This document shows positions 21,056 through 31,507 of a DNA stretch of 64,000 nucleotides, one piece after another. Under the pieces are notes generated by a model. That model did not search any database, had not been told where the DNA came from, and was given only the letters and a program-made list of their open reading frames with translations. Source of the stretch: Vicia villosa (taxonomy: Eukaryota; Streptophyta; Magnoliopsida; Fabales; Fabaceae); NCBI RefSeq assembly GCF_029867415.1, contig NC_081183.1:39328655-39392654 (forward strand), read 5' to 3'. The position numbers were made by a program, and so were the translations under genes. How positions within the stretch are numbered: position 1 is the stretch's first letter; every line of letters starts with the position of its first letter.

Positions 21056-24000
21056 ATGTTCCACCACCACGGATTCCATTGGTAACAGTTCCGCTATTGC
21101 TTATTATGATTTTGACAATCCGATCTACCAAGCCGAGGAGGAAGCTTATGAAGATTGTGATCACCCCGACGAGTTGGCCAGATTGTTGAAACAGGAAGAA
21201 AAGAAAGCAATTCAGCCGCATGAGGAGGCAATTGAGATGGTAAATGTTGTTACTAAAGAGCAGGTCCGAGAAGTCAAGATAGGGGCTGCGCTTGAGAATA
21301 GTGTGAAGCAGAGGCTTATTGCTATGTTGAAAGAGTATGCGGACATATTTGCTTGGTCTTATGAGGATATGCCAGGTCTTGATATAGATATTGTGGTACA
21401 CCGTCTACCTCTCAAGGAAGATAGTCCCCCTGTTAAGCAGAAGCTTCGAAGGACTCGCCCAGATATGTCTGAGAAAATTAAGAAAGAGGTTGAGAAACAA
21501 TTTGATGCTGGTTTTTTGCAGGTTGTGAATTACCCTCCGTGGGTTGCGAATATTGTTCCTGTGCCTAAGAAGGATGGAAAGGTCAGGATATGTGTTGATT
21601 ATAGAGATTTGAACAGGGCGAGTCCGAAAAATGATTTTCCTCTTCCCCATATTGATGTGTTGGTGGATAATACTGCTCCTTTCAAAGTGTTTTCCTTCAT
21701 GGATGGCTTCTCTGTGTACAATCAGATCAAAATGGCACCAGAAGACATGGAGAAAACAACGTTTATCACACCGTGGGGAACTTTCTGCTATAAAGTCATG
21801 CCTTTTGGGTTGAAAAACGCAGGAGCAACGTATCAGCGTGCCTTGGTGACTCTTTTTCACGACATGATTCACAAAGAGATTGAAGTGTATGTTGATGACA
21901 TGATTGCAAAGTCTCATACTGAAGAAGAGCACTTGGTTCATTTGCAGAAATTGTTTGAGAGGCTTCGGGAATTCAAACTGAGGTTGAATCCAAACAAATG
22001 CACTTTCGGAGTGCGATCCGGAAAGTTGTTGGGCTTTGTTGTTAGTGGAAAAGGTATTGAGGTTGATCCTTCCAAAATAAAAGCTATACAAGCGATGCCT
22101 GAGCCGAGAACAGAAAAATAGGTTCGTGGTTTCTTAGGGAGACTGAACAACATTGCTAGATTCATCTTTCATCTCACGACCACTTGTGAACCAATATTCA
22201 AATTGCTAAGAAAAGATCAGACGGCCAGGTGGAATAATGATTGTCAAAAAGCATTCGAAAAAGTGAAGGAGTATCTGCAGGAACCTCCGATATTAATGCA
22301 TCCTATTCCAGGAAGGCCTTTGATTATGTACCTCACAGTTCTTGAAAATTTAATGGGATGTGTGCTGGGTCAACATGACGAGTCTGGCCGAAAAGAGCAT
22401 GCAATATACTACCTTAGCAAAAATTTTACCGACTGTGAATCCCGATACTCACTGCTCGAGAAAACTTGCTGTGCTTTGGTGTGGGCTGCTCGCCGGCTGA
22501 GGCAGTATATGTTGGTTCACACCACCTTATTGATTTCCAAGATGGATCCTATCAAGTATGTCTTTGAGAAGCCCGCTCTTTCCGGAAGAGTAGCCAGGTG
22601 GCAAATGATCTTGACTGAATATGATATCCAATATACTACTCAGAAAGCCATCAAAGGTAGTGTGTTGGCAGAGTATCTTGTGCATCATCCAGTCGAAGAT
22701 TACGAACCGATGAAGTTTGAATTTCCCGATGAGGATGTCCTGTACATCAGAGATTGTAACATTCCCGGACCAGAGGAAGGACCCGAACCAGGATCGCGAT
22801 GGACGCTCGTGTTCGATGGTGCCTCTAATGCACTTGGGAATGGTGTTGGAGCTGTAATTACTTCTCCATCTGGTTTTCATATTCCGTTTACAGCCAGAAT
22901 CTGTTTTGATTGCACTAATAATATGGCTGAGTATGAAGCTTGCATCTATGGTATCAAAGCTGCGATCAATTTGCGAATCAAGTACTTGAAAGTTTATGGG
23001 GATTCCAATCTTTTCATTAGCCAGATCAATGGAGATTGGGAAACTCGCCATCAGAATTTGATTCCATACAGGGAGCATGTGATGAGACTCATTTCGTACT
23101 TTGATGAGATCGCATTCGAGCATATTTCTAGAGAAGAGAACAATCTTGCTGATGCTCTCGCTACTTTGGCTTCCATGTTCAAAGTGAAATGGGCCAATGA
23201 AGCGCCTAACATCACCATCAATAGTTTGGACGAACCTGCATTTTGCTTTGAGGCTGATGTTGAATTGGATGGCAATCCTTGGTATCATGATATCAAAAAG
23301 TTTCTCGAAACTCAAGAGTATCCTCCCGAAGCGTCAGTGACTGATAAGAAGTTCCTGAGAAGGTTCGCAACTAAGTTTTACCTTAACGGTGGGGTTTTGT
23401 ACAAGAGGCATCATGATGGTGTGTTACTCCGATGTGTTGTGAAGGAAGAAGCTTCGAAAATCATAGAGGAAATGCACGAAGGCGAGTTTGGTACCCATTC
23501 TAGTGGGCATACAATGGCTAAGAAGATCTTGAGGGCTGGTTACTATTGGTCCACTATGGAAACTGATTGTCATAACCATGTCAGAATTTGTCACAAGTGC
23601 CAGATCTATGCTGACAATGTGCACGTGCCGCCTGTGCCTTTGAATGTCTTGACTTCTCCGTGGCCTTTTGCAATGTGGGGCATTGACATGATTGGAGAGA
23701 TTAAGCCTACTGCTTCTAATGGACATCGTTTCATTTTGGTTGCCATCGATTACTTCACCAAGTGGGCTGAAGCCGCATCCTATGCAAATGTCACCAAGCA
23801 AGTGATTACTCGTTTTATCAAGCACAACATAATTTGTCGTTATGGGATTCCTGAGAAGATCATTACTGATAATGGATCGAATCTCAATAACAAGATGATG
23901 AAGGAGCTATGTGAGTCCTTCAAGATCAAGCATCACAATTCTTCTCCGTATCGTCCAAAGATGAATGGTGCTGTCGAAGCGGCCAATAACAATATTAAGA

Positions 24001-24527
24001 AGATTGTGCAGAAGATGGTAGTGACTTACCGAGATTGGCATGAGATGCTACCTTTTGCTTTGCATGGTTATCGCACCTCTGTGCGTACATCGACTGGGGA
24101 AACTCCTTTCTCACTTGTTTACGGCATGGAAGCAGTACTGCCTGTTGAAGTTGAGATTCCTTCCCTGAGGATTATGAAAGACGTCGAGTTTGACGAGTCA
24201 TAATGGGTACAGAATCGGATGGATCAGTTGAACCTCATTGATGAGAAACGTTTGGCAGCTATTGGTCATGGTCAGGTATACCAAAAGAAGATGAGAAAAG
24301 CTTTTGACAAGCGGGTGCGACCCCAAAGCTATAAACCAGGTGATCTGGTGCTCAAAAGAATCATTCTTCCTCAAGGTGATCCTCGAGGCAAGTGGACTCC
24401 GACGTATGAAGGCCCCTTTGTTATGCAGAAAATATTCTCTGGCAGTGCCATGATGCTTGCAACAATGGATGGCGAGAACTTTCCGCACCCTGTGAATGCA
24501 GATGTAGTCAAAAAATACTTCGCATAG
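21056..24527 (+). pseudogene. Ogre pol: RT, RNase H, second RNase H, integrase
   Basis: One frame over 3.5 kb with only two stops: TAG at 22119-22121 (where the family has Gln, before VRGFLGRLN) and TAA at 24201-24203. RT has ICVDYRDLNRASPKNDFPLP and an intact YVDD (21888-21899). RNase H follows with AIYYLSKNFTDCESRYS. A second, archaeal-type RNase H (LVFDGASNALGNGVGA, NNMAEYEACIYG, ADALATLAS; about 22800-23170) is the Tat/Ogre hallmark. Integrase has an HHCC region ending CHKCQIYAD and a DDE triad at 23685-23687, 23868-23870 and 23976-23978. All catalytic residues checked are present, so the stops are the main lesion. The end around 24527 is the usual integrase tail. Confidence 0.92.
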
Positions 24528-24703
24528 ACCTGATAAAAAAAAGAAAAAAAAGAAAAAAAAGAAAATGAATCAGGCAAAAGAATGAAAAATAAACAAATAT
24601 ACCCGCTAAGTTGAAAACCCGAAAGGGCGGCTTAGGCAAAAAAGGGACAAAAGCGAATGACTACATCTCGCATGCCACCTTGGCAATCACTCTTCATACA
24701 TGC

Positions 24704-24890
24704 TTAGGGCTCCCGACCGAGGGATAAGCAAGACTCCGTGTTCTTGAGTTTACACCTGGCAGCTCAAATCCCTAAAGCATTCACATATTCCAATCACTTT
24801 GTTTAGGGCTCCCGACCGAGGGATAAGCAAGACTCCGTGTTCTTGAGTTTGCACCTAGCAGCTCAAATCCCTAAAGCACTTACCAAACCC
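24704..24890 (+). repeat. 99-bp tandem repeat in Ogre 3' UTR
   Basis: Two units start TTAGGGCTCCCGACCGAGGG at 24704 and 24803. They share the whole block down to CAGCTCAAATCCCTAAAGCA, with few differences (for example ACACCTGGCAG against GCACCTAGCAG). Confidence 0.9.
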
Positions 24891-27533
24891 CGTCGGGCCC
24901 ACAAGTTCGGTGACGTTACCAAATCGGGCAGTGATCAATCCTAATGAGTACGGTCTTCCAAAGCAAGGAGATGAGAACGTCGAGGTTATAAAAGTGATAG
25001 CGGGATCGAAATCAATGGATATCCGTTTCACATTGCCATTTCTCTTGTATTCAATAAATGTGTGGTTACCTCTTACTAGGGACTACTTCTGAATGTGTTC
25101 GCTCTTTTACGAGCATTTTGTTCGCAATTAATAAAACCCTTTTTACCTCAAAAGCCGTTTTCTTTTACTGTTTTGTTTGCATAAAACGTCCTGAGTTTAT
25201 GTTAAACTTTGCATATGAAAACTGCATTGCTTTTACAATACATGATTAGAAATGATAAAACCTTTTAATCTACTTCGAAGTCTTGTGTAACCAGGGTGGC
25301 AGGCCAGGGTGGCAGGCCAGGATGCCATGCTATATCCTGGGGCATTTTCATTTGTTTGTCTCGTAGGTACGTCCTTGCCAGCGCTTCACATCAGCATATT
25401 GGCAGACATAGCCATGAGAGATTCTCACTCCCCAGCCGAGTGCTTCCTAATGAGAGATTCTCATTCCCCAGCTGAGTATATTCAGATGAGATTTTCTTTG
25501 TTCCAAGATTCTCATATCCTCATCAAAGCACATCTTAATGCATTCTCTATGCTCCAAAAGCCTTATTCCCCGGCGGAATGTCTTCTCCCCAGTTGAGTCA
25601 TAATTGGATGGTATCTGATTCCCCATCAGCTCTTAAAGAGGTCTCTCGCCCGAGTTCCTCGTTCTCCCCAGTAGAGCGTTTCTCTCTCCAACAGATTGAC
25701 CTGTTGTCCCTAAGAGAGTCATCTTATTCCCCAGTGGAGTGGTCTTAACAAGAGGTTCTTATGCCGGGTTCCTTATCCCCAGCGGATTTCTCATATCCCT
25801 AGAAGATCATTGCGCGGTAGTATCTATCTTCCCCACTGAGTTTCTTTCCTCAGCAAAGATTCACATGCATCCTCAGCAGAATCTATGTCCGTCCAGGATT
25901 TCCCCAGCGGAATGCGTCCTATACAAGCAAGTTGGTCACTCCCCATCAAAGTTGTCTTCATGACTTGCCCTTATCTTCACATCCCCAGGTTGTCGAGAAT
26001 TTGCTTCTCCAATGAAGTTTCCTGGGTATCCCCAAGCAGGATTTATTCCCCAAACAGAGCTCGCATCGAGATTTGATCATCTCCAGCAGATTTCTGATCC
26101 ATCTTTGCCAGCTCGCAGTTTGTGATCCTTGGTCACCCATCTTGTCCTCCCCGTAGAGTTCTGTATTCTCTCCAGGACTTCTTCAGCAATTCAGTGCTCC
26201 TCCGTTGTCTCCCTAAGCAGCGTTCGAATCATCCATCATTCGCATTGCATTCTCTAAGCGTATAGCATCTTCCCTCTCGGGAGCGTTATTCCATACACAT
26301 TCATACATGCATCATGCATTAATCATATCATATCTGTCTCTTTCTGCAGGAAAGTTATCCAGATTCAAATGCTCCCCAGAGAGCAATATTCGCCTAGTCA
26401 TTACAGGCGCTTATCCTGATGTTTTGAATTAGAAGAGGATTATTCTACTTATTTTCTGGCATAGCTCAGATCAGTTCAAAGACATTCCTATTCCCGATGA
26501 CCCCAGATCGGTGGAAGATATTTGTTCCTATCCTGATATCCAGCTCAGTTGAAGGAACCGCCTCCGGATCTCCCAAGATCTTCCGAAGGAGCAAGCCCTC
26601 TGATACATCAGATCAGTTGGAAATATCTACTCCTTGACGATTTAGTTCGTTCAGAAGAAGAAACTCGTCTGCCCAGTCCTGATGCCTAACCATCAGTTAA
26701 AGACGCTTTCTTTACCCGGCGTACACAGTTCGGAAGAGATATCCGTTCCTATCCTAATATTCAGATTTAGATTAGTTGAAGGAACCGCCTCCGGATCTCC
26801 CAAGATCTTACGAAGGAGCAAGCCACTGATATCATCAGATCAGATGGAGATGTCTGCCTGATCGACTTTGTCTTTCAGATGAAGATTGTCCTACTTATTT
26901 TCTGGCATCATGTCCAGATCAGTTTAAAGGAATTCTTTCCCCGGCGTACACAGTTCGGAAGAGATATTGTTCATATCCTGATTTCCAGTTCAGTTGAAGG
27001 AGCCGCCTCCGGATCCCCGTGGTCTTACGAAGGAGCTAGCCACTAATTCCCAGATTAGTAGGAATATCTACCTGATGATTTAATTGCATCAAAAGAGATG
27101 TCTGCCCAGATTCCCAGATCTTGATTCCCAGATCAGAGATACTTATTACCCGTTGATGTCCAGATCAACCGATGTATCTCCTTCGATTCCTAGATCGACC
27201 TAAGACATCTATCCCAATGCAAGTTCGGAGACATCTGCTACGTCTGATACCCAGATCAGTCGAGGTGTTCCTTCTCTTGATAACCAGATCATTTGAAGTG
27301 TTTCCCCTGCCTGTGGGTGCTCGTTCCTTCTTATCACAAGTTGGAGCTTATTTAATTATCCAGGTCAATTGAAGTTTTTTCTCCTCGTCTGTGGGGTGGT
27401 ACATTCCTTCTTATTATAAGACGGAATCTTCTATTGATCAAGAGTGCAAATTTTCGAGTTCATTCTGGTATTCAATCTCCTTCCACCTCAACGGTTCGAA
27501 ACTTTCGTTTCTCACTCGTCAGGTTCAAGAAGT

Positions 27534-27548
27534 TTGAATAGGGGCAGC
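27534..27548 (+). promoter_or_regulatory. Ogre polypurine tract
   Basis: TTGAATAGGGGCAGC directly precedes the LTR start TGTTGCACCCC at 27549. A short purine-rich run ending GGGGCAGC at this point is the plus-strand primer position of the element. Confidence 0.75.
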
Positions 27549-28132
27549 TGTTGCACCCCAAAATTTGCCCTCTTTATTTGAGCTATAAGTTATTAATGAC
27601 GTTTATTTCGTCATTCAAAAATTGAAGAAAAATAATAAAGAGTTTTCATGGGTTTAAGAAGATAAGGTGTGAAGAATGGTTTAAACAGTGGAAATACGAG
27701 AAAATTCACAAGTCCTATTTGGAAGGTGATATGAGCTAAGTTCCCACGTGTCCTTGACTGTTTCGACAATATCTACAACTTTCGTGTTCGGCTCGGAAGC
27801 CAATTCTTTGAGGAAGGTCGCCAAATTCGCAAATTATTTGAGATTTCACAGTGAAAAACAGTGCTGAATGTAGGGTCTCGGACCTCGGAAAATTCATATC
27901 TCCTAATCAGCTCGTCGGATTCGCTTGAAAATTTAACTGGAGCTCCCTATCATCATTACCAAGATTTCATATGATCGGACCGAAGGCCAATTGTGCACTA
28001 AAAATTCCCAGAATTTTAAGGATCATCGTGTTGTCTCGGTAAAAAGCGTGTTTTCGAGTATGTCGCGCCGAGTTCGAAAATTCATAACTTCTTCGATTTT
28101 TATCGTATGAAGTCCATTCCAGTGGCATTTTC
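27549..28132 (+). mobile_element. Ogre 3' LTR, first 584 bp only
   Basis: The segment starts TGTTGCACCCC after the polypurine tract and follows the solo LTR (from 31508) closely until GTGGCATTTTC. At 28132/28133 it switches to gypsy integrase sequence that matches 7608 onwards. At most one or two bases are shared at the switch. This is the junction of the tandem duplication, not an element end. Confidence 0.9.
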
Positions 28133-28699
28133 CGTTGATTGAATTTACCTACAACAATAGTGGTGCGTGGGATAGTTATTTACCATTGATTGAACTTATC
28201 TACAACAATAGTTTCATTCGAGCATTGGTATGGCTCCGTTTGAGGCTTTGTATGGTAGGAGGAGTAGGACGCCATTATGTTGGTATGAACCTGGTGAGAG
28301 TGTGGTAATTGGACCAGATATTGTTCAAGAGACGGAAAAAAATATTAAGATGATTTAGTAGAAGATGAAATATTCTCAGAGTCGTCAGAAGAGCTATCAT
28401 GATAAGAGGAGGAGAACACTTGAGTTTCAAGAGGGAGATCATGTGTTTCTAAGGGTGACTCCTATGACTTGTGTTGGTCGAGCGCTGAAGTCAAGGAAGT
28501 TGACTCCATTTTTTATTGGTCTGTTTCAGATTTCAGAAAAAAGGGGAGAAATAGCTTATCGTATAGCTTTACCACCGATGCTTGCGAATTTGCATGACGT
28601 ATTTCATGTGTCTCAGTTAAGGAAATATGTTACGGATCCATCACATATGATTCAAGTAGATGACGTACAGGTGAAAGACAATTTGACGGTTGAGACTTT
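28133..28699 (+). pseudogene. Gypsy integrase C-terminus, second duplication copy
   Basis: The sequence is near-identical to 7608-8123. It starts inside the integrase core with a partial extra copy of a 51-bp block (28133-28160, then repeated from 28161). It contains the same MIQEKM stop (TAG) as the first copy. It keeps CAG (28386-28388) for the Gln that is TAG at 7810 in the first copy, so that mutation is younger than the duplication. Readable sequence runs from MKYSQSRQKSYHDKRRR to LHDVFHVSQLRKYV and ends at VET, where the Athila-type LTR starts. Confidence 0.9.
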
Positions 28700-30220
28700 T
28701 GATCGTGACAATGGGGTATGTCTGTGATTATGACTGCAAGTGCACAGTCTATCGCGTAGTTTTAAAAGATATCGAACCCACAGGGACTAAGAATCGACCT
28801 AATGTAGTTAATTGCTACTACGTAAATCTAAGGCTAATATTTGATTGGTTTTTGATCAGATGGGAATTAAAAAGAAATATTATTAAATTAAATCTAGGAT
28901 AATAATAGCGGTATGCAATGGTCGGTCTTCGGGGATCTAGTAAGCCATCGATGCGGATCGTAATTTAAAATCAATTTTCTGTAGAAATCATTAGTTTAAA
29001 AACCCTCCTCTCACACTCTCGTGTTTATTGATTATGATTTCACTATTAAACCTAAGTGAGCGCTCTCGCTGTATCAATTAAAGTTCAAAGTGATTTTTGA
29101 AAACCAATGAAAACTAATTATCCTTAAAGCGCTCTCGCTGTATTTAAGGTTAATGCCTAATTTCTAAGGTCCAGTTAAAATCTCAAACTCTCGTTTTTAT
29201 TGATCCTAACTTCTATTGTTTTTAACTCTCGTTACAAAACAGTTCAATTAAGCGTTTAGAAATATCAGCCAGACAAATAAATTCAATTAATAAACTACAT
29301 CGAAGAGTTACTCGATTCCCTCGGTTATGTGACCTTGCATACCGATAAAAGGTATTTAGCCGAATATTGTTTTAATAAACGGAACAAGATAGATATAGCA
29401 TGTAAATAATGATCGAGGCATAATTCTATAAACTAACATAAACTGACAATAATAATTAAATGCAATTAAATGAACCTGAATTTAATATAGCAAACTAAAA
29501 TTGAACAAATCTTGAAGTATCAATCTTGAATCCGGAACAAAATTTATTGCAGAAAATAAACTGAATCTAAAACTAAAATCTGGAGCTTGAAAGAAATTGA
29601 AACGCAATAGTGTTCCGGTGTGGAAAACTATTGCAGAGTATTGGTTCCGGAAGAGAATGAAATTGCAGAAGAAAGATATTACGGCACTAGGTTAAAATCT
29701 TCGTCCGCCTTTGATTCAGGTCTTGTGTTGTATTTATAGAGCAGCACTAGGTTTTGAAATGTCTCGTAACAGCATCTCACGACGGAGAAAATGGAGGAGA
29801 GAAAATAGCGTCTTTGAAAACAGACTCCTCTGGGCCTGCGTGTGTGACTTACGTCACACACCATATTTTAGAGGGGTGCCGAACGGCAGAGAGGCGGTGC
29901 GACGACCGGCAGGAGCCTCAGGGTGCCTTCCGTCACGTGCTGGACTTAGTCTTGGCGCATTGGGCTTCTTGCTTCAGCATTGCTTTGGGCCTCTTTCCTT
30001 CTTCTATTTGCACCTCCTCATTTAAATGTCCTTTTAAGCAATTTCTCTTCCATTTTAAGTCCTTTTTCCGACTATTCCTTTTGCGAGCTCCGATTAAATA
30101 AATTCCTAAAAACAAATAGAAATACCAGCATAATACAAAATAAAATAATAAAATCGAAATAAAATAGAATAATAATGCATGTAAATGAAGCTAAATATAC
30201 GATACATTTTCGTGTTATCA
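28700..30220 (-). mobile_element. Athila-type 3' LTR, second duplication copy
   Basis: It starts on the minus strand with TGATAACACG at 30220, after the tract AAGTGTGGGGGAGTT (30221-30235), and ends at the gypsy junction at 28700. It is collinear over its full length with 8124-9641. The differences are mostly single substitutions, at roughly a few per hundred bases by eye. Confidence 0.85.
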
Positions 30221-31317
30221 AACTCCCCCACACTTGAACTTTGCATGCCCTCAAGCAAACAATCAAGAAAAAGGTTTTACACAGGCATGACAATCATCTC
30301 GATTCGTAATCGGTCGCGGCGATACTTTGTTAGAGACACGAAAGCTTAATGTAAACACTAAAGATACAGTAGCGACACTGGACAACTCCAGCTTATGCAG
30401 ACCTATCCAAATCATGCTATTACAGCTCATCTAGACCCTTTCGCTAGATTTTGCTTACTTTCATTCGAGCGCAATCACATTAAGCCCTTTATCTTCACAT
30501 GCACATAATAGAGTAACCGGTTAGTGACTCTGATCCTTATTAGCTCGGGGCTCTGACACATTTCTGTGGTACCCACTTCTTTAACCAATTGTAAGCTGCG
30601 GGGGATCGAATCGTAATTCTCCCTACCAAGTTTAATATCAGATACTTTTGAACCAACTAACAATAGGTTTCTTTATTGTTTGCGAGATATACATCCTTTG
30701 GGTTAAATGACCGGGTGAGGGTCACCTAGCTTAGTCAGTACAATCCTTTAAATTCTTTACTGAAAATTTTTTAGGATCATTCACTTATATTCATCGGCTC
30801 TCTACGTAGTTTCTGTTTAAGACGGTGCCGAATGCTAAATAAACTACTCGAAGCTACTTTAAAGCTAGAGATTAAAGATTTTGAAATAATTGGTACTTAA
30901 ATTGAGTCTTGCATAAATCGGAGTTCTAGAGTGTCAAGACTGTAGAGATTTTGTTTGCTAGTGCTTAAATTGAAATAATAGGTACTTAAATTGAGTCTTG
31001 CATAATAGGTACTTAAATTGTCGTATTCTTGTACTTTTCGAGCTTGTCAAGCTATGCGTATAAAGCAAAAAGGTTTATGGTTCAAGTAGGCGGAGAATTC
31101 GACAAACGGAAAATACTCGCATATATTAAACTTAGAGTACATGGGTTGGAATGACAGGAAACGAAAATATTTTTTTTTAGGGAAATACTGGAAATTAAAT
31201 ACTAAAATTCTAAAAATCTACCAAAAATAAAATGAAAAGCAGGAAGCTTCCTCCCCCACACTTAAACGTTGCATTGTCCTCAACGCGACCTTGTTTTGTA
31301 GAAACGGTGAAAACTCA
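30221..31317 (-). other. Athila-type 3' noncoding region, second copy
   Basis: The part up to 30956 matches 9642-10376; the rest is present only here. A short direct repeat of AATAGGTACTTAAATTG occurs three times near 30890-31020. A second PPT-like motif, TTTAAGTGTGGGGGAGG on the minus strand, lies near 31248-31264, shortly downstream of the ORF that ends at 31318. No ORF with recognisable homology is present. Confidence 0.7.
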
Positions 31318-31507
31318 CTACTCGTTACCTCTTCCTCGTGCTCTTCCTCGGGTTCGTGCTCTTCCTCCTCTTCGACCTTCATTGCCGTCTCTAGGCGGAA
31401 CTATCCCAGCATGGTACACATACTCATGTAAGCCTTCAACACGATATGTCAAGCAATGCATTTCTTCAGTGAGGTCTGCAATGCTTCGATCGTTCCAGTA
31501 CGCATAG

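Larger units (their letters stand above)
24528..27548 (+). other. Ogre 3' untranslated region with diverged tandem repeats
   Basis: About 3 kb of noncoding sequence lies between pol and the polypurine tract. It starts with an A/AAAAG-rich run, then holds a 99-bp direct repeat (24704-24890). A zone of loosely repeated TCCCCAGC(A/G)GA words spans about 25420-26220. A further zone (about 26500-27300) has a CCAGATCAGTTGAAGG and CCTCCGGATCTCCC module recurring near 26560, 26790 and 27010. No conserved ORF is visible. Long, repeat-rich 3' UTRs are known for Ogre elements. Confidence 0.8.
10377..28132 (+). mobile_element. Ogre-type Ty3/gypsy element, nearly full length, decayed
   Basis: The order is 5' LTR (first 194 bp lost), tRNA-Arg-like PBS, ORF1, gag-protease, intron, RT-RNase H-second RNase H-integrase, long repeat-bearing 3' UTR, polypurine tract, and the first 584 bp of the 3' LTR. 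An extra ORF before gag, an intron between protease and RT, two RNase H domains, very long LTRs and a size that would exceed 21 kb with both LTRs complete are the marks of the Ogre group of the Tat lineage. It was inserted into the Athila-type element; the target duplication CATAG survives only around the sister copy at 31508-35387. Confidence 0.92.

Noticed and set aside
31232..31507. 91-codon plus-strand ORF
   Set aside because: It is antisense to the C-terminus of the second ORF1-like gene, which reads in frame across the solo LTR insertion.
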